DNA from: Desulfitobacterium chlororespirans DSM 11544
Lineage (GTDB): Bacteria > Bacillota > Desulfitobacteriia > Desulfitobacteriales > Desulfitobacteriaceae
Assembly: GCF_900143285.1 (NCBI RefSeq)
Contig: NZ_FRDN01000019.1
Location: 1 to 64,000 of the forward strand
Direction of reading: 5' to 3'
DNA: 64,000 bases
The position numbers and the translations under genes were made by a program. Shown piece after piece: positions 16,126 to 25,069 of this stretch (position 1 is the stretch's first letter; each line of letters starts with the position of its first letter). Below the pieces are notes generated by a model, which made no database searches, was not told the DNA's origin, and worked only from the letters and a program-made list of their open reading frames with translations.

Positions 16126-17127
16126 CTACTTTTTCGGGTTGGAGTCAGTGTTGGAGCTGCTGGAACGGGCAATGTTATCCCGCATACTCGTATCAGCCAT
16201 AATATTTTGCATATTGTAATAATCCATAACTCCCAGTTTACCTTCTTTTAATGCTTCCGCTAAAGCTCTGGGCACTTCAGATTCGGCTTCAACAACTTTG
16301 GCACGCATTTCTTGAACATAGGCAATCATTTCCTGCTCTCTTGCTACCGCCATAGCACGGCGCTCTTCAGCCTTGGCCTGAGCAATGCGCTTATCTGCCT
16401 CCGCTTGGTCTGTTTGCAGTTGGGCACCGATATTCTTACCCACATCCACATCGGCAATATCAATGGAAAGAATCTCGAAGGCCGTTCCTGAATCCAAGCC
16501 TTTGGCCAAAACCGTACGGGATACCATGTCCGGGTTTTCCAGGACTTGCTCATGGGACTGGGAAGAACCGATACTGGTGACAATTCCCTCTCCGACACGG
16601 GCGATAATGGTTTCTTCCCCCGCTCCACCGACGAGACGGTCGATGTTGGCCCGCACGGTTACCCGGGCTTTAACACGAAGCTCAATACCATTCTTAGCCA
16701 CAGCGGAGACAATGGGTGTTTCAATGACTTTAGGGTTAACGGACATTTGGACTGCTTCCAATACATCACGACCCGCCAGATCAATAGCGGCTGCCCTTAC
16801 AAATTGGAGAGGAATAGCTGCACGTTCTGCTGCAATCAAAGCATTGACGACTCTGTCTACATTACCGCCGGCCAAATAATGGGCTTCCAGTTGAGCCGTG
16901 GTCACACTTAAACCCGCTTTATGGGCTTTAATTAAAGGATTGACGATCCGGGAAGGAGTAACACGTCTTAACCGCATCCCGACTAAAGTAAAGATTCCTA
17001 CATTAACACCTGCAGCTAAAGCTGAAATCCAGAGACCTACCGGAATAAAGGTAAAGATGACACTGATGAGAATAAAAGCTAACGCTAAAAGAATGATTGG
17101 CATTAAAACTTCAATTGGCATATTCAT
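16126..17127 (-). CDS. floA: Flotillin-like protein FloA
   Basis: A 333-residue SPFH-type protein organising functional membrane microdomains. The N-terminus has one hydrophobic hairpin ([19 protein letters not shown] and the next segment), then the SPFH core ([19 protein letters not shown]), then an alanine/glutamate coiled coil ([20 protein letters not shown]). Length matches YqfA/FloA. The ribosome binding site GGAGGTGG is 16 bases from the ATG, and a small GCCC-TTTTT-GGGC hairpin lies between them, which could bring the two closer. It is the third gene in the operon, after nfeD (39-bp gap). Confidence 0.95.
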   Translation of the reverse strand: MNMPIEVLMPIILLALAFILISVIFTFIPVGLWISALAAGVNVGIFTLVGMRLRRVTPSRIVNPLIKAHKAGLSVTTAQLEAHYLAGGNVDRVVNALIAAERAAIPLQFVRAAAIDLAGRDVLEAVQMSVNPKVIETPIVSAVAKNGIELRVKARVTVRANIDRLVGGAGEETIIARVGEGIVTSIGSSQSHEQVLENPDMVSRTVLAKGLDSGTAFEILSIDIADVDVGKNIGAQLQTDQAEADKRIAQAKAEERRAMAVAREQEMIAYVQEMRAKVVEAESEVPRALAEALKEGKLGVMDYYNMQNIMADTSMRDNIARSSSSNTDSNPKK

Positions 17128-17166
17128 TCGCCCAAAAAGGGCTCCACCTCCATTTATTATAATCTA

Positions 17167-17643
17167 CTAAGACACTTGCCGAACCACAACCCGTGTCCCT
17201 TCTACATCAATAACCTTGACACGGCTGTGAGTTTCAATGAAACCTCCTTCCGTAACAACATCCAGTCTCTTGCCGTCAAAATCTGCTGTTCCGGCTGGAC
17301 GCAAAGGGCTGATAGCCACGCCTTCGCAACCGATATAACTCTCCAGATCCACGGTGGGAGCAACATAACCTTCTTGATTGGATTGCTTGGCATTTAAGGA
17401 AAACCGCTTCCAGAACCGCCGGGTGCGGGGAAAGCGAAAGCTCAAAGCCACAAGGATTCCCAGGATGAGCAGCATCGTACTGACATATGCCACCCCATGC
17501 AAAGCCGATTCTGCCGTCAGGAAAATTCCTGCCGATAAAAGAATCAGTCCTGCTATGCCCAGAATTCCACCAGGAATAAAAATCTCCAAAAACAAAAAAG
17601 ATAAGCCTAAAATAACCAGCGCCACAACTCCACCTGTTACCAT
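17167..17643 (-). CDS. NfeD-like membrane protein (short form)
   Basis: The 158 residues contain two to three membrane helices (ALVILGLSFLFLEIFIPGGI; GVAYVSTMLLILGILVAL) and a C-terminal soluble OB-fold domain (GVAISPLRPAGTADFDGKRL). This is the protease-less NfeD1b type that accompanies SPFH proteins, and it lies directly upstream of floA. It probably assists FloA assembly or stability at the membrane. The start has GAGGAGGG about 8 bases upstream. Confidence 0.9.
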   Translation of the reverse strand: MVTGGVVALVILGLSFLFLEIFIPGGILGIAGLILLSAGIFLTAESALHGVAYVSTMLLILGILVALSFRFPRTRRFWKRFSLNAKQSNQEGYVAPTVDLESYIGCEGVAISPLRPAGTADFDGKRLDVVTEGGFIETHSRVKVIDVEGTRVVVRQVS

Positions 17644-17689
17644 AAATTCTTCCCTCCTCTCATCTTATCCATGTATCTATGATTGTTTA

Positions 17690-18277
17690 TCAGGACTCTT
17701 CTCCTGGAGTGCCAGCCTGGGAAATATTCTTCAACCATTGCTGAGCTATCTGCTTATAGAGGTTTGCCCTGGCCAAAAGATCTAAAATAACCAGAGTCGC
17801 TGCTACTTTATCTTTGTCATCTTCACTAAGATCTTCACCAGCAAGAATCTGATTGACTTCCTTAGGCAATTGCTCAAGAGAAGTGACCCAATCCTTTTGC
17901 GAGAGATCAAAGATCTCGCTGTAATACCTGTAGAGCTTAGCGGGATTAATTCGATCATCGCTGTTATCTTCAAGATTCAAGTTGACAAAGCTCAATAATT
18001 GGGATGCCTCTTCAAGGGATAGAATATTTCTTAAATCGTTGATCAGAAGAATATTGGCAACCTGCTCCCGGGTATATTTCTTCTTCTGAGGATTAGGCAG
18101 GTACTTCCTCTTTACCCAATTCTGGATTTGGGTGTTATTGATATCATTCTGGGCAACCCGGTGAGCCACTTCCACCACCTGAGAAAGCATCATCGAATCC
18201 AGTTCCAGATAAGGCAAAGCTTTCTTTTTCGGTTCAAAATGATTGGCTATTTCCATAATTTCCTTGAGATGATTCAT
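17690..18277 (-). CDS. DUF1836 family protein
   Basis: About 195 residues. A helix-turn-helix-like segment NTQIQNWVKRKYLPNPQKKK followed by YTREQVANILLINDLRNILS resembles MerR-type DNA-binding proteins, as noted for DUF1836. The strong site AAAGGAGGTGATCAATTT immediately before ATG 18275-18277 fixes the start; 14 upstream codons are non-coding. It is the first gene of the floA operon, so a regulatory role over it is possible. No ligand is known. Confidence 0.85.
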   Translation of the reverse strand: MNHLKEIMEIANHFEPKKKALPYLELDSMMLSQVVEVAHRVAQNDINNTQIQNWVKRKYLPNPQKKKYTREQVANILLINDLRNILSLEEASQLLSFVNLNLEDNSDDRINPAKLYRYYSEIFDLSQKDWVTSLEQLPKEVNQILAGEDLSEDDKDKVAATLVILDLLARANLYKQIAQQWLKNISQAGTPGEES

Positions 18278-18467
18278 AAATTGATCACCTCCTTTTCTAT
18301 ATTTACTCTTCCAAAGCAATCACATCATCAAAGCTAACTCATTTAATCATTTAACTTAACTCATTTAGTAATCTCATTAACTATATTATAGGTTCATAAT
18401 GACCATGTGTCAATAGTCTTTTGACCTTTTTAAAGAATAATTTTCTTGCACCTTCGCCGGCTTTGAG

Positions 18468-18497
18468 TTCACTTCCTTAAGGAGGATATGCTATAAT
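18468..18497 (+). promoter_or_regulatory. Predicted promoter for the M29 aminopeptidase
   Basis: TTCACT (18468-18473), 18-bp spacer, TATAAT (18492-18497), about 50 bp before the start codon. The -35 box is a weak match. Confidence 0.35.
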
Positions 18498-18548
18498 CTT
18501 TCATTAGAGGTAATTTATGTCCAGGAAATTGGAAAGGAGCCAACCAGC

Positions 18549-19778
18549 ATGAATAAACAATTTCTCGATAAATACGCCCGCCTTGTCGTTAAAACCGGTA
18601 TCAACCTCCAGCCTAAGCAAATTCTGGTGATTAAGTCGCCTATTGAATGCGCCGAATTCACCCGCAAGATTTCTGAGATCGCTTTTCAGGAAGGAGCGAA
18701 AGATGTCGTTATTTTTTGGGGAGATGAGCTCACCGCCAAAATTCGCTATCTCCATGGGCCGGAGGAAATCTTCGATGAGTTCCCCGCATGGCAGAAAACC
18801 TTCTTCGTCGACTATGCCCGGCAAGGGGCAGCTTTCCTGAGTATCGCGGCCTCCGATCCGGAGCTGATGAAAGAGGTTGATCCCGAACGTATGGTGAGAG
18901 CGCAAAGAACTCAATCCATCGCTTTAAAGGAGCACCGGGAGCGCCTTATGAGCAATCAAAATTCCTGGTGCGTGGTTTCCGTACCCACCCAGGCCTGGGC
19001 TCAAAAAGTCTTCCCCGATGCCGGCCCGGAAGCGGCCGTGGAAAAGCTTTGGGAAGCCATCTTGGCATCCGTTCGGGCCGACCAGGACGACCCGGTCCAA
19101 GCCTGGGAGGAGCACAAAGCAAACCTTAAACACAGTATGGATTTTATGAATACCCATCGTTTCCGCACCCTGCATTTCCAAAATTCTTTAGGTACGGATT
19201 TATGGGTTGAGCTGCCGGAAGACCATCTTTGGCTTGCCGGAGCAGAGCACACAGCCGAAGGCCTTGAATTTATTGCCAACATGCCGACGGAGGAAGTGTT
19301 TACCCTTCCCAAGAAGACCGGGGTCAACGGCAAGGCCGTCAGCTCTATGCCCTTAAATCACAACGGCAACCTCATCAGGAATTTTACCCTGACCTTTAAA
19401 GATGGCCGGGTCATTGATTACAGTGCCAAAGAGGGGTTAGAAAGCTTAAAAGGCCTCATCACCACCGATGAAGGTTCTCATTATCTTGGTGAAGTTGCTC
19501 TGGTGCCTTACGACTCCCCTATTTCCAATGCCAAGATCCTCTTCTACAATACCCTATTTGATGAAAATGCCGCCTGTCACTTAGCTCTGGGCAAAGCTTA
19601 TGCCGTCACTCTGAAAAACGGCGATAAGCTAAGCGAAAAAGAATTAGAGGAAGCCGGTGTTAATGATTCCTTGCTTCATGAAGATTTTATGATCGGTACA
19701 GCCGATCTGAACATCACCGGAGTTACCGCCGAGGGTCAGGAGATTCCCATCTTTATTCAAGGGAACTTTGCCTTTTAA
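18549..19778 (+). CDS. M29 family metallo-aminopeptidase
   Basis: A 409-residue cytoplasmic dizinc/dicobalt aminopeptidase of the AmpS/aminopeptidase T group. The metal ligands can be placed by motif: the glutamate in MPTEEVFTLP, the glutamate in GEVALVPYDS, the histidine in FDENAACHLALG with the downstream tyrosine, and the His/Asp pair in HEDFMIGTADLN. It releases N-terminal residues from peptides. The start has GAAAGGAG 8 bases upstream. It is divergent from the DUF1836 operon and co-directional with cvfB, 94 bp downstream. Confidence 0.93.
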   Translation: MNKQFLDKYARLVVKTGINLQPKQILVIKSPIECAEFTRKISEIAFQEGAKDVVIFWGDELTAKIRYLHGPEEIFDEFPAWQKTFFVDYARQGAAFLSIAASDPELMKEVDPERMVRAQRTQSIALKEHRERLMSNQNSWCVVSVPTQAWAQKVFPDAGPEAAVEKLWEAILASVRADQDDPVQAWEEHKANLKHSMDFMNTHRFRTLHFQNSLGTDLWVELPEDHLWLAGAEHTAEGLEFIANMPTEEVFTLPKKTGVNGKAVSSMPLNHNGNLIRNFTLTFKDGRVIDYSAKEGLESLKGLITTDEGSHYLGEVALVPYDSPISNAKILFYNTLFDENAACHLALGKAYAVTLKNGDKLSEKELEEAGVNDSLLHEDFMIGTADLNITGVTAEGQEIPIFIQGNFAF

Positions 19779-19872
19779 TCACTGAAAGAAGTCTCGTTCA
19801 ATCTGCCGGGGCCGCTTGAGCGGTATAGCCCTGATTCATTGCCTATTAAAACATGTTAAGGAGGCGCTTCCC

Positions 19873-20709
19873 ATTATCCAGGTCGGTAAAATCAATCAGC
19901 TCAATGTAGCTAACCTTGCCTCTTTTGGGGTCTATCTCGATGCCGGGACAGGTAACCGCAAAGATAATGTTCTGCTGCCGGGAAATGAATGCCCTGACGA
20001 CATCAAAGAAGGGGATAATTTAGAGGTATTCATTTACCATGATTCGGAAGACCGCTTGATCGCTACACGCCAAAAGCCCTTAGCCCAAGCGGGAGAACTT
20101 GCCTATCTGAAGGTTACCGCCAAGACAAAATTTGGCGCTTTCCTGGACTTTGGCCTGGAACGCGGTCTCTTCCTGCCCTTCCGGGAGCAGAAATACCCCA
20201 TAGAAGTGGCTAAAAGTTATCTTGTTTACCTTTATTTAGATAAAAGCGGGCGCTTATCTTCCACAACGGATATCACTGACTTTCTCAGCTCCGCTTCTCC
20301 TTATCAAAAAAATGACTCCGTCACGGGGACAGTCTACCAAATTCATCCCGATATCGGCGTTTTTGTAGCAGTGGATAATCAATACCTGGGCCTGATTCCC
20401 CGTACAGAGAACTATTCAGATCTCAAATGGGGGGACCGGGTTCAGGCTCGGGTGATTCGAGTCCGGGACGACGGAAAACTGGACCTTTCTTCCCGCAATC
20501 TCTCCCACCAGCAGATGAGTGTGGATGCTGAGCTTCTCGTCAACGCCATGAATGCCCACGGAGGTGTACTTCCTCTCCATGAAAAAGCCAGCCCCGAGGA
20601 GATCGAAAGGGTTTTTCACATGAGCAAAGCCGCCTTTAAACGGGCTGTGGGAGCGCTGCTTAAGAGCGGGCGGATTAAGAAGAACGGTGACGAGCTCCGG
20701 CTTCCCTGA
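19873..20709 (+). CDS. cvfB: S1 RNA-binding protein CvfB, probable ATT start
   Basis: About 278 residues with tandem S1-like OB folds and a C-terminal winged helix: VGKINQLNVANLASFGVYLD, GELAYLKVTAKTKFGAFLDF, VTGTVYQIHPDIGVFVAV and SKAAFKRAVGALLKSGRIKK. Family members bind RNA and influence virulence gene or nuclease expression. No ATG, GTG or TTG is suitably placed. AAGGAGG lies 8 bases before an ATT that starts the conserved (M)IQVGKIN. A TTG 57 bp upstream has no ribosome binding site and would add 19 non-conserved residues. Confidence 0.88.
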   Translation: MIQVGKINQLNVANLASFGVYLDAGTGNRKDNVLLPGNECPDDIKEGDNLEVFIYHDSEDRLIATRQKPLAQAGELAYLKVTAKTKFGAFLDFGLERGLFLPFREQKYPIEVAKSYLVYLYLDKSGRLSSTTDITDFLSSASPYQKNDSVTGTVYQIHPDIGVFVAVDNQYLGLIPRTENYSDLKWGDRVQARVIRVRDDGKLDLSSRNLSHQQMSVDAELLVNAMNAHGGVLPLHEKASPEEIERVFHMSKAAFKRAVGALLKSGRIKKNGDELRLP

Positions 20710-20739
20710 TTTATAAGCTCTGGACAACCAAAATAAGAG

Positions 20740-20784
20740 AAACGGCAGAGGCCGGTCCTTCAGAGGACGGCATCTGCCGTTTTT
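20740..20784 (+). terminator. Terminator of cvfB, possibly bidirectional
   Basis: AACGGCAGA pairs with TCTGCCGTT followed by TTT on the plus strand, 30 bp after the cvfB stop. It lies between convergent genes and the reverse strand also has a modest T-rich tail. Confidence 0.8.
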
Positions 20785-20805
20785 ACTTCATTATGAAACT
20801 GCTGC

Positions 20806-22050
20806 CTAAATCAAATGAACGGCCGCCATAAAGGTCAAGATAATCACTTCCAGCAAAAGCACCGGCTTTAAAATCTTAAAGAGATCGGCTTTGAAATACT
20901 CCGCCGTAACAATCAGACAAAGATGGGCCGGCGACAGCATGGCTCCAGCAATCGCCATGATATAAGCGACTGTAGCCGTCTCCAGATTTCCCGGGTAAAA
21001 GGCCGAAAGGATGGGGAAAATAACGGCCACCGCTCCCTGAGGGGAACCGGTGAGCAAGGCCACGATCAAAGAGCCCAGGCCCAGCATGACGACAACCGGA
21101 ATATTTGTTCCCTGAAAAAAGGCAATAAGCTCCTGGACAATTCCAGATACCGTTAGGACATGCTGGAAAAACAAAATACCCAAAATGCCCCAAAGAATCT
21201 TCTTTTCAAAGGCTTCCCGAAGCATGGTGGCCAGCTGCTGCCTGGTAAAGCGGAGAATGATCACCATACCTAAGACGACTATGCCCATAGAAAGCGCGGC
21301 ACTTAAATCAAAGGCCACCACTAAAATAATATTTACCAGAATGGGACCTACTCCCAGCAGAAAATAATGAAACGGACTTCTGGTCTTTAACGAATCAGCC
21401 TGATTTTTGCCGGCATCTGAATCCTTGACTAAATCATTTTGGACTGCAGGCCCACTCTCAAACCCTTTGCCTGTCAGAATAAATACCACCCCAAGGAGCA
21501 AGGCAAGCAGAGTATAGCCGATCATATTGGCCACAAAGGTTCCTAAAGGTATGCCTGTGATTTGGCTTGCCAGGAGAACTCCCGGAATAATCGGGTTGCC
21601 ATACTCCCAAACATGGCGAAACCAATAGTTTATTGCCCCTTTTTTCTCAGGAGACAGCGAAAATTTCTTGCTTGCCTGCTCTACCATAGGGGCTGAGAAG
21701 ATCGCTCCTCCCAAAGAAGGAAGCAGACCCAGGAAGGTGGGCATAAAGGCCAGCAGGACGCGATCACTGCGCAGCAAGGGTTTCATGGCAGCCATGAAGC
21801 CTTCGATGATGCCGGTGGTCCGCAAAAGCTGCTCCAGGCACATGACAAAATACATGGCAAAGACGACTTCCCAGGTGCCAACCTCCCGCAGAGTTGTCTG
21901 GACGGCGGCGTCCGCTTTGCCCAGGGTTGGCGAGGATATCAGGAATAAGACGATGGACCCGGCCAGCATGGCATGGCCGATTTGAATTTTTTTGCGCAGA
22001 AGCCAAACAACCATGGCTAAAGTAGCACCAATTTTAACTATGACAAACAC
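20806..22050 (-). CDS. DUF401 family membrane protein
   Basis: A 414-residue polytopic protein with about ten hydrophobic segments. FMPTFLGLLPSLGGAIFSAP, the WFRHVWEYGNPIIPGVLLAS region and SLIVALLTGSPQGAVAVIFP repeat the family's inverted-topology pattern, similar to citrate/anion permeases. Function is unknown; a transporter is likely. It follows the trkA-trkH-trkH operon by about 60 bp on the same strand and may be co-transcribed. Confidence 0.85.
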   Translation of the reverse strand: MFVIVKIGATLAMVVWLLRKKIQIGHAMLAGSIVLFLISSPTLGKADAAVQTTLREVGTWEVVFAMYFVMCLEQLLRTTGIIEGFMAAMKPLLRSDRVLLAFMPTFLGLLPSLGGAIFSAPMVEQASKKFSLSPEKKGAINYWFRHVWEYGNPIIPGVLLASQITGIPLGTFVANMIGYTLLALLLGVVFILTGKGFESGPAVQNDLVKDSDAGKNQADSLKTRSPFHYFLLGVGPILVNIILVVAFDLSAALSMGIVVLGMVIILRFTRQQLATMLREAFEKKILWGILGILFFQHVLTVSGIVQELIAFFQGTNIPVVVMLGLGSLIVALLTGSPQGAVAVIFPILSAFYPGNLETATVAYIMAIAGAMLSPAHLCLIVTAEYFKADLFKILKPVLLLEVIILTFMAAVHLI

Positions 22051-22109
22051 AAACTTCAGCGTCCCTTCTTTAGTACCTGTAACACTTAAACCACACCATC
22101 ATGCTCAGC

Positions 22110-23567
22110 TTACCAGCCGCCTTTGGTTCTCCAAAACTCGGGACGCAATAAAATGAGCAGGGTAAACAGCTCCAAGCGGCCAAGCAGCATACAAAGGGAC
22201 AAGATAAATTTACCGAAGAGTGTGATACCTGCATACGTTGTGGTTGGACCTACTATGCCAAAGCCGGGCCCCACATTGCCCAATGAAGCGGCTACCGCAC
22301 TCATGGCATCAAAAGGCTCCAGCCCTGTTCCCGCGATAATAATCGTAGCCAAAGCGAAAATCCCTACATAAAGGAAGAAAAACACACTGACCATATTGAC
22401 TACGACAGCATCCACAGGCCTTCCATCCAGCTTGATGCTGGATACAGCCCGGGGATGCAGGCCGCGGGTTAATACGGCCCAAACATGCTTCGTAAGCAGC
22501 ATGATTCGCGATACTTTCATCCCGCCTGTGGTGGAGCCGGCACATCCGCCAATGAACATCAGAGCCAGCAGAATTAACTTGGTGACAGCCGGCCATTGAT
22601 TATAGTCCGTGGAAGAGAAGCCCGTCCCCGTAACCAGTGAGACCACTTGGAATAAAGCATGCCGCATGGCATAATCAGGCGGTTTATCGTGAGCCAGCCA
22701 TAGTCCTCCCACAATCAGCAGGGTACTGCCTATGATAATGGCCAGATAGGTAATAAACTCCGTATTCCGCAAAGGCTTTAAACTCTTCTTCGTCCAAATC
22801 TCCAGATAGATACGGAAATTCCCCCCGGCAATCGTAATAAATAAGATCACCACAAGCTCAATCCACAGATTACCATAATGCATCATACTTGTGTTTTTGG
22901 TGGAAAATCCTCCGGCGGAAATAGTGGAGAAGCCATGGTTGACGGCGTCAAAGGGGCTCATTCCCGCCAGCATCAGCAGAGTGATGAGGACCATGGTCAA
23001 AAAGGCATAGATTTTCCAGATAGTAATCGCCGTATCGCGAATCCGGGGCATGGTGCGCTTGCTTAAAGGCCCCGGCACTTCGGCATTGAATAAATGCACC
23101 GCACCAAAGCCCGTACTGGGCAGCAAAATGATGAAGAGAACAATAATCCCGATTCCGCCCAGCCAGTGGGTGATGCTTCGCCAAAGGAGGATGGATAAAG
23201 GCAAGGCTTCAACATCATTGATCACACTGGAGCCCGTGGTCGTTAATCCGGAGACGGATTCAAACAAAGCATCGATAAAAGTCGGAACACTATCCGCCAG
23301 CCAAAAAGGCAAAGCCCCCAGCAAGGAGGTCAGCATCCAGGCCCCGCCAACAATGACAAAGCTCTCCCGAATACTCATTTTTTCCTGGGTAGGTTTTCGA
23401 AAATAAACCATGGCAGCACCAAGACAAGCAGTAATCAACAGGGTCAGCAAAAATGCCCACATGCTGTTTTCATTCTTAAAAGCCGCTAGGACCAAGGGAA
23501 CGAACATGGTTAAAGCATATCCCATGAGAAGCCTGCCAACGATCCCTTGCACAAGCGAATAATTCAT
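22110..23567 (-). CDS. TrkH/KtrB-type potassium transporter subunit (copy 1)
   Basis: A 485-residue K+-translocating subunit with four M-P-M repeats. Pore-loop signatures are TTTGSSVI, TISAGGFSTKN, SLVTGTGFSSTDYNQWP and GNVGPGFG, each with the filter glycine. It needs a TrkA-type NAD-binding partner, encoded two genes upstream. It is 43 bp from a second TrkH of identical length, with which it shares most motifs, so the pair arose by tandem duplication. The loop-3 sequence differs from the paralogue. Confidence 0.93.
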   Translation of the reverse strand: MNYSLVQGIVGRLLMGYALTMFVPLVLAAFKNENSMWAFLLTLLITACLGAAMVYFRKPTQEKMSIRESFVIVGGAWMLTSLLGALPFWLADSVPTFIDALFESVSGLTTTGSSVINDVEALPLSILLWRSITHWLGGIGIIVLFIILLPSTGFGAVHLFNAEVPGPLSKRTMPRIRDTAITIWKIYAFLTMVLITLLMLAGMSPFDAVNHGFSTISAGGFSTKNTSMMHYGNLWIELVVILFITIAGGNFRIYLEIWTKKSLKPLRNTEFITYLAIIIGSTLLIVGGLWLAHDKPPDYAMRHALFQVVSLVTGTGFSSTDYNQWPAVTKLILLALMFIGGCAGSTTGGMKVSRIMLLTKHVWAVLTRGLHPRAVSSIKLDGRPVDAVVVNMVSVFFFLYVGIFALATIIIAGTGLEPFDAMSAVAASLGNVGPGFGIVGPTTTYAGITLFGKFILSLCMLLGRLELFTLLILLRPEFWRTKGGW

Positions 23568-23610
23568 TTCTGTTCTGCTCCCTCACTTAAGATTCAACAG
23601 GTCAAAACCT

Positions 23611-25068
23611 CTACCAAATTTTTCGCCTTCGCCAAAATTCAGGACGAAAGATCATGAGCAGAGTAAAAAACTCCAAGCGCCCTAACAGCATACATAGTGT
23701 GAGCACCGCCTTGCCCCCAAGGCTGATCCCGGCATAGGTCGTCGTCGGTCCCACAGCCCCGAACCCCGGACCAACATTTCCCAAAGCGGCGGCTGCCGCA
23801 CTCATGGCATCAAAAGACTCTAATCCTGTGCCGGCCATGGCGATGCTTGCTATAGTGAATGTCATGACATAGAGAAAGAAAAAAATCCCCACTCTGTTCA
23901 GGCTTTCTCCATCGATGACTTTCCCGTCAAGTTTTATACTGGAGACAACCCGGGGGTGAATCCCCCTCTTCAGTTCCGCCCAAGCGGCTTTGGCCAGCAG
24001 GATAAACCGGGAGATCTTCAGACCCCCTGATACCGAACCCACACTGCCACCAATGAACATAAAGAGGAATAAGATGATCTTGGTCATAGAAGGCCACTGC
24101 GCAAAGTCTGCCGAAGCATACCCTGTGGTGGAAAGAAGAGAAGCTGCTTGAAATAAGGCATGGCGAAAAGCATCCTCCGGCGAATTTCCACTACGAAACC
24201 ACAGGCTTCCGGCGATCACCAAAGCTGCAGCCGCAATCAGCGCCAGATAAACCAGCAATTCCGTATTACGAAAAACTTTCATGGTTCTTTTCCGCCAAAG
24301 GCTGAGATAAATGGCAAAATTGACACCGGAAAGGATCATAAAGAAAGTAATAATCATTTCAATAGCCAAACTATCGTAATACATAATATTGTTATTTTTA
24401 GTGGAGAAGCCGCCGGTAGCTATGGTGGAAAAGGCGTGGTTGACGGCATCCAGGAAGGTCATGCCGGCACTCCAGAGGAGCAAGGCACAAAGCGCTGTAA
24501 AAACAAGATAGATCTTCCATAAAGAAATAGCTATATCGCGAATCCGTGGCATCATGCGGTCATTGGTCGGTCCAGGAACCTCGGCATTAAAGAGAAGGAC
24601 CGAGCCCATGCCGGCTTTCGGGAGCAAGACGATAAACAGAACGATGATGCCCATTCCCCCCAGCCAATGGGTTAAGCTCCGCCATAAAAGGAGAGATTGG
24701 GGTAAAATCTCCACATCATTAATGACGCTGGCCCCGGTTGTGGTAAGGCCTGATACCGTCTCAAACAAAGCGTCCATATACGTGGGCACCACCTGGGCGA
24801 ACCAATAAGGCAAGGCTCCCGTGCAGGAGGCGAGCAGCCAAGCCCCGGCCACCACGGCAAAGGCTTCACGGACACCCATCTTCATTTCAGGAGTCTTAAA
24901 CCGCTTCATAAGCAAAAAGCCTGGAATCCCGGTAATCAATACCGACAGCAGGAAGGAAGTGATACTCCACTCCCCTAAGGCGATGGCCAAAATCATAGGG
25001 ATACACATGGCTCCTGCATATAAAACCAGGAGCCTGCCCAGCACCCCCAGAATGACTGGAAGGTTCAT
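23611..25068 (-). CDS. TrkH/KtrB-type potassium transporter subunit (copy 2)
   Basis: It has 485 residues. Pore loops are TTTGASVI, TIATGGFSTKN, SLLSTTGYASADFAQWP and GNVGPGFG; all filter glycines are kept but loop 3 differs from copy 1. The open frame extends 43 codons upstream into trkA, but ATG 25066-25068, one base after the trkA stop and preceded by TTGGAGAG, gives the family N-terminus NLPVILGVLGRLLVLYAG. Translational coupling with trkA is likely. Confidence 0.93.
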   Translation of the reverse strand: MNLPVILGVLGRLLVLYAGAMCIPMILAIALGEWSITSFLLSVLITGIPGFLLMKRFKTPEMKMGVREAFAVVAGAWLLASCTGALPYWFAQVVPTYMDALFETVSGLTTTGASVINDVEILPQSLLLWRSLTHWLGGMGIIVLFIVLLPKAGMGSVLLFNAEVPGPTNDRMMPRIRDIAISLWKIYLVFTALCALLLWSAGMTFLDAVNHAFSTIATGGFSTKNNNIMYYDSLAIEMIITFFMILSGVNFAIYLSLWRKRTMKVFRNTELLVYLALIAAAALVIAGSLWFRSGNSPEDAFRHALFQAASLLSTTGYASADFAQWPSMTKIILFLFMFIGGSVGSVSGGLKISRFILLAKAAWAELKRGIHPRVVSSIKLDGKVIDGESLNRVGIFFFLYVMTFTIASIAMAGTGLESFDAMSAAAAALGNVGPGFGAVGPTTTYAGISLGGKAVLTLCMLLGRLEFFTLLMIFRPEFWRRRKIW

Positions 25069-25069
25069 C

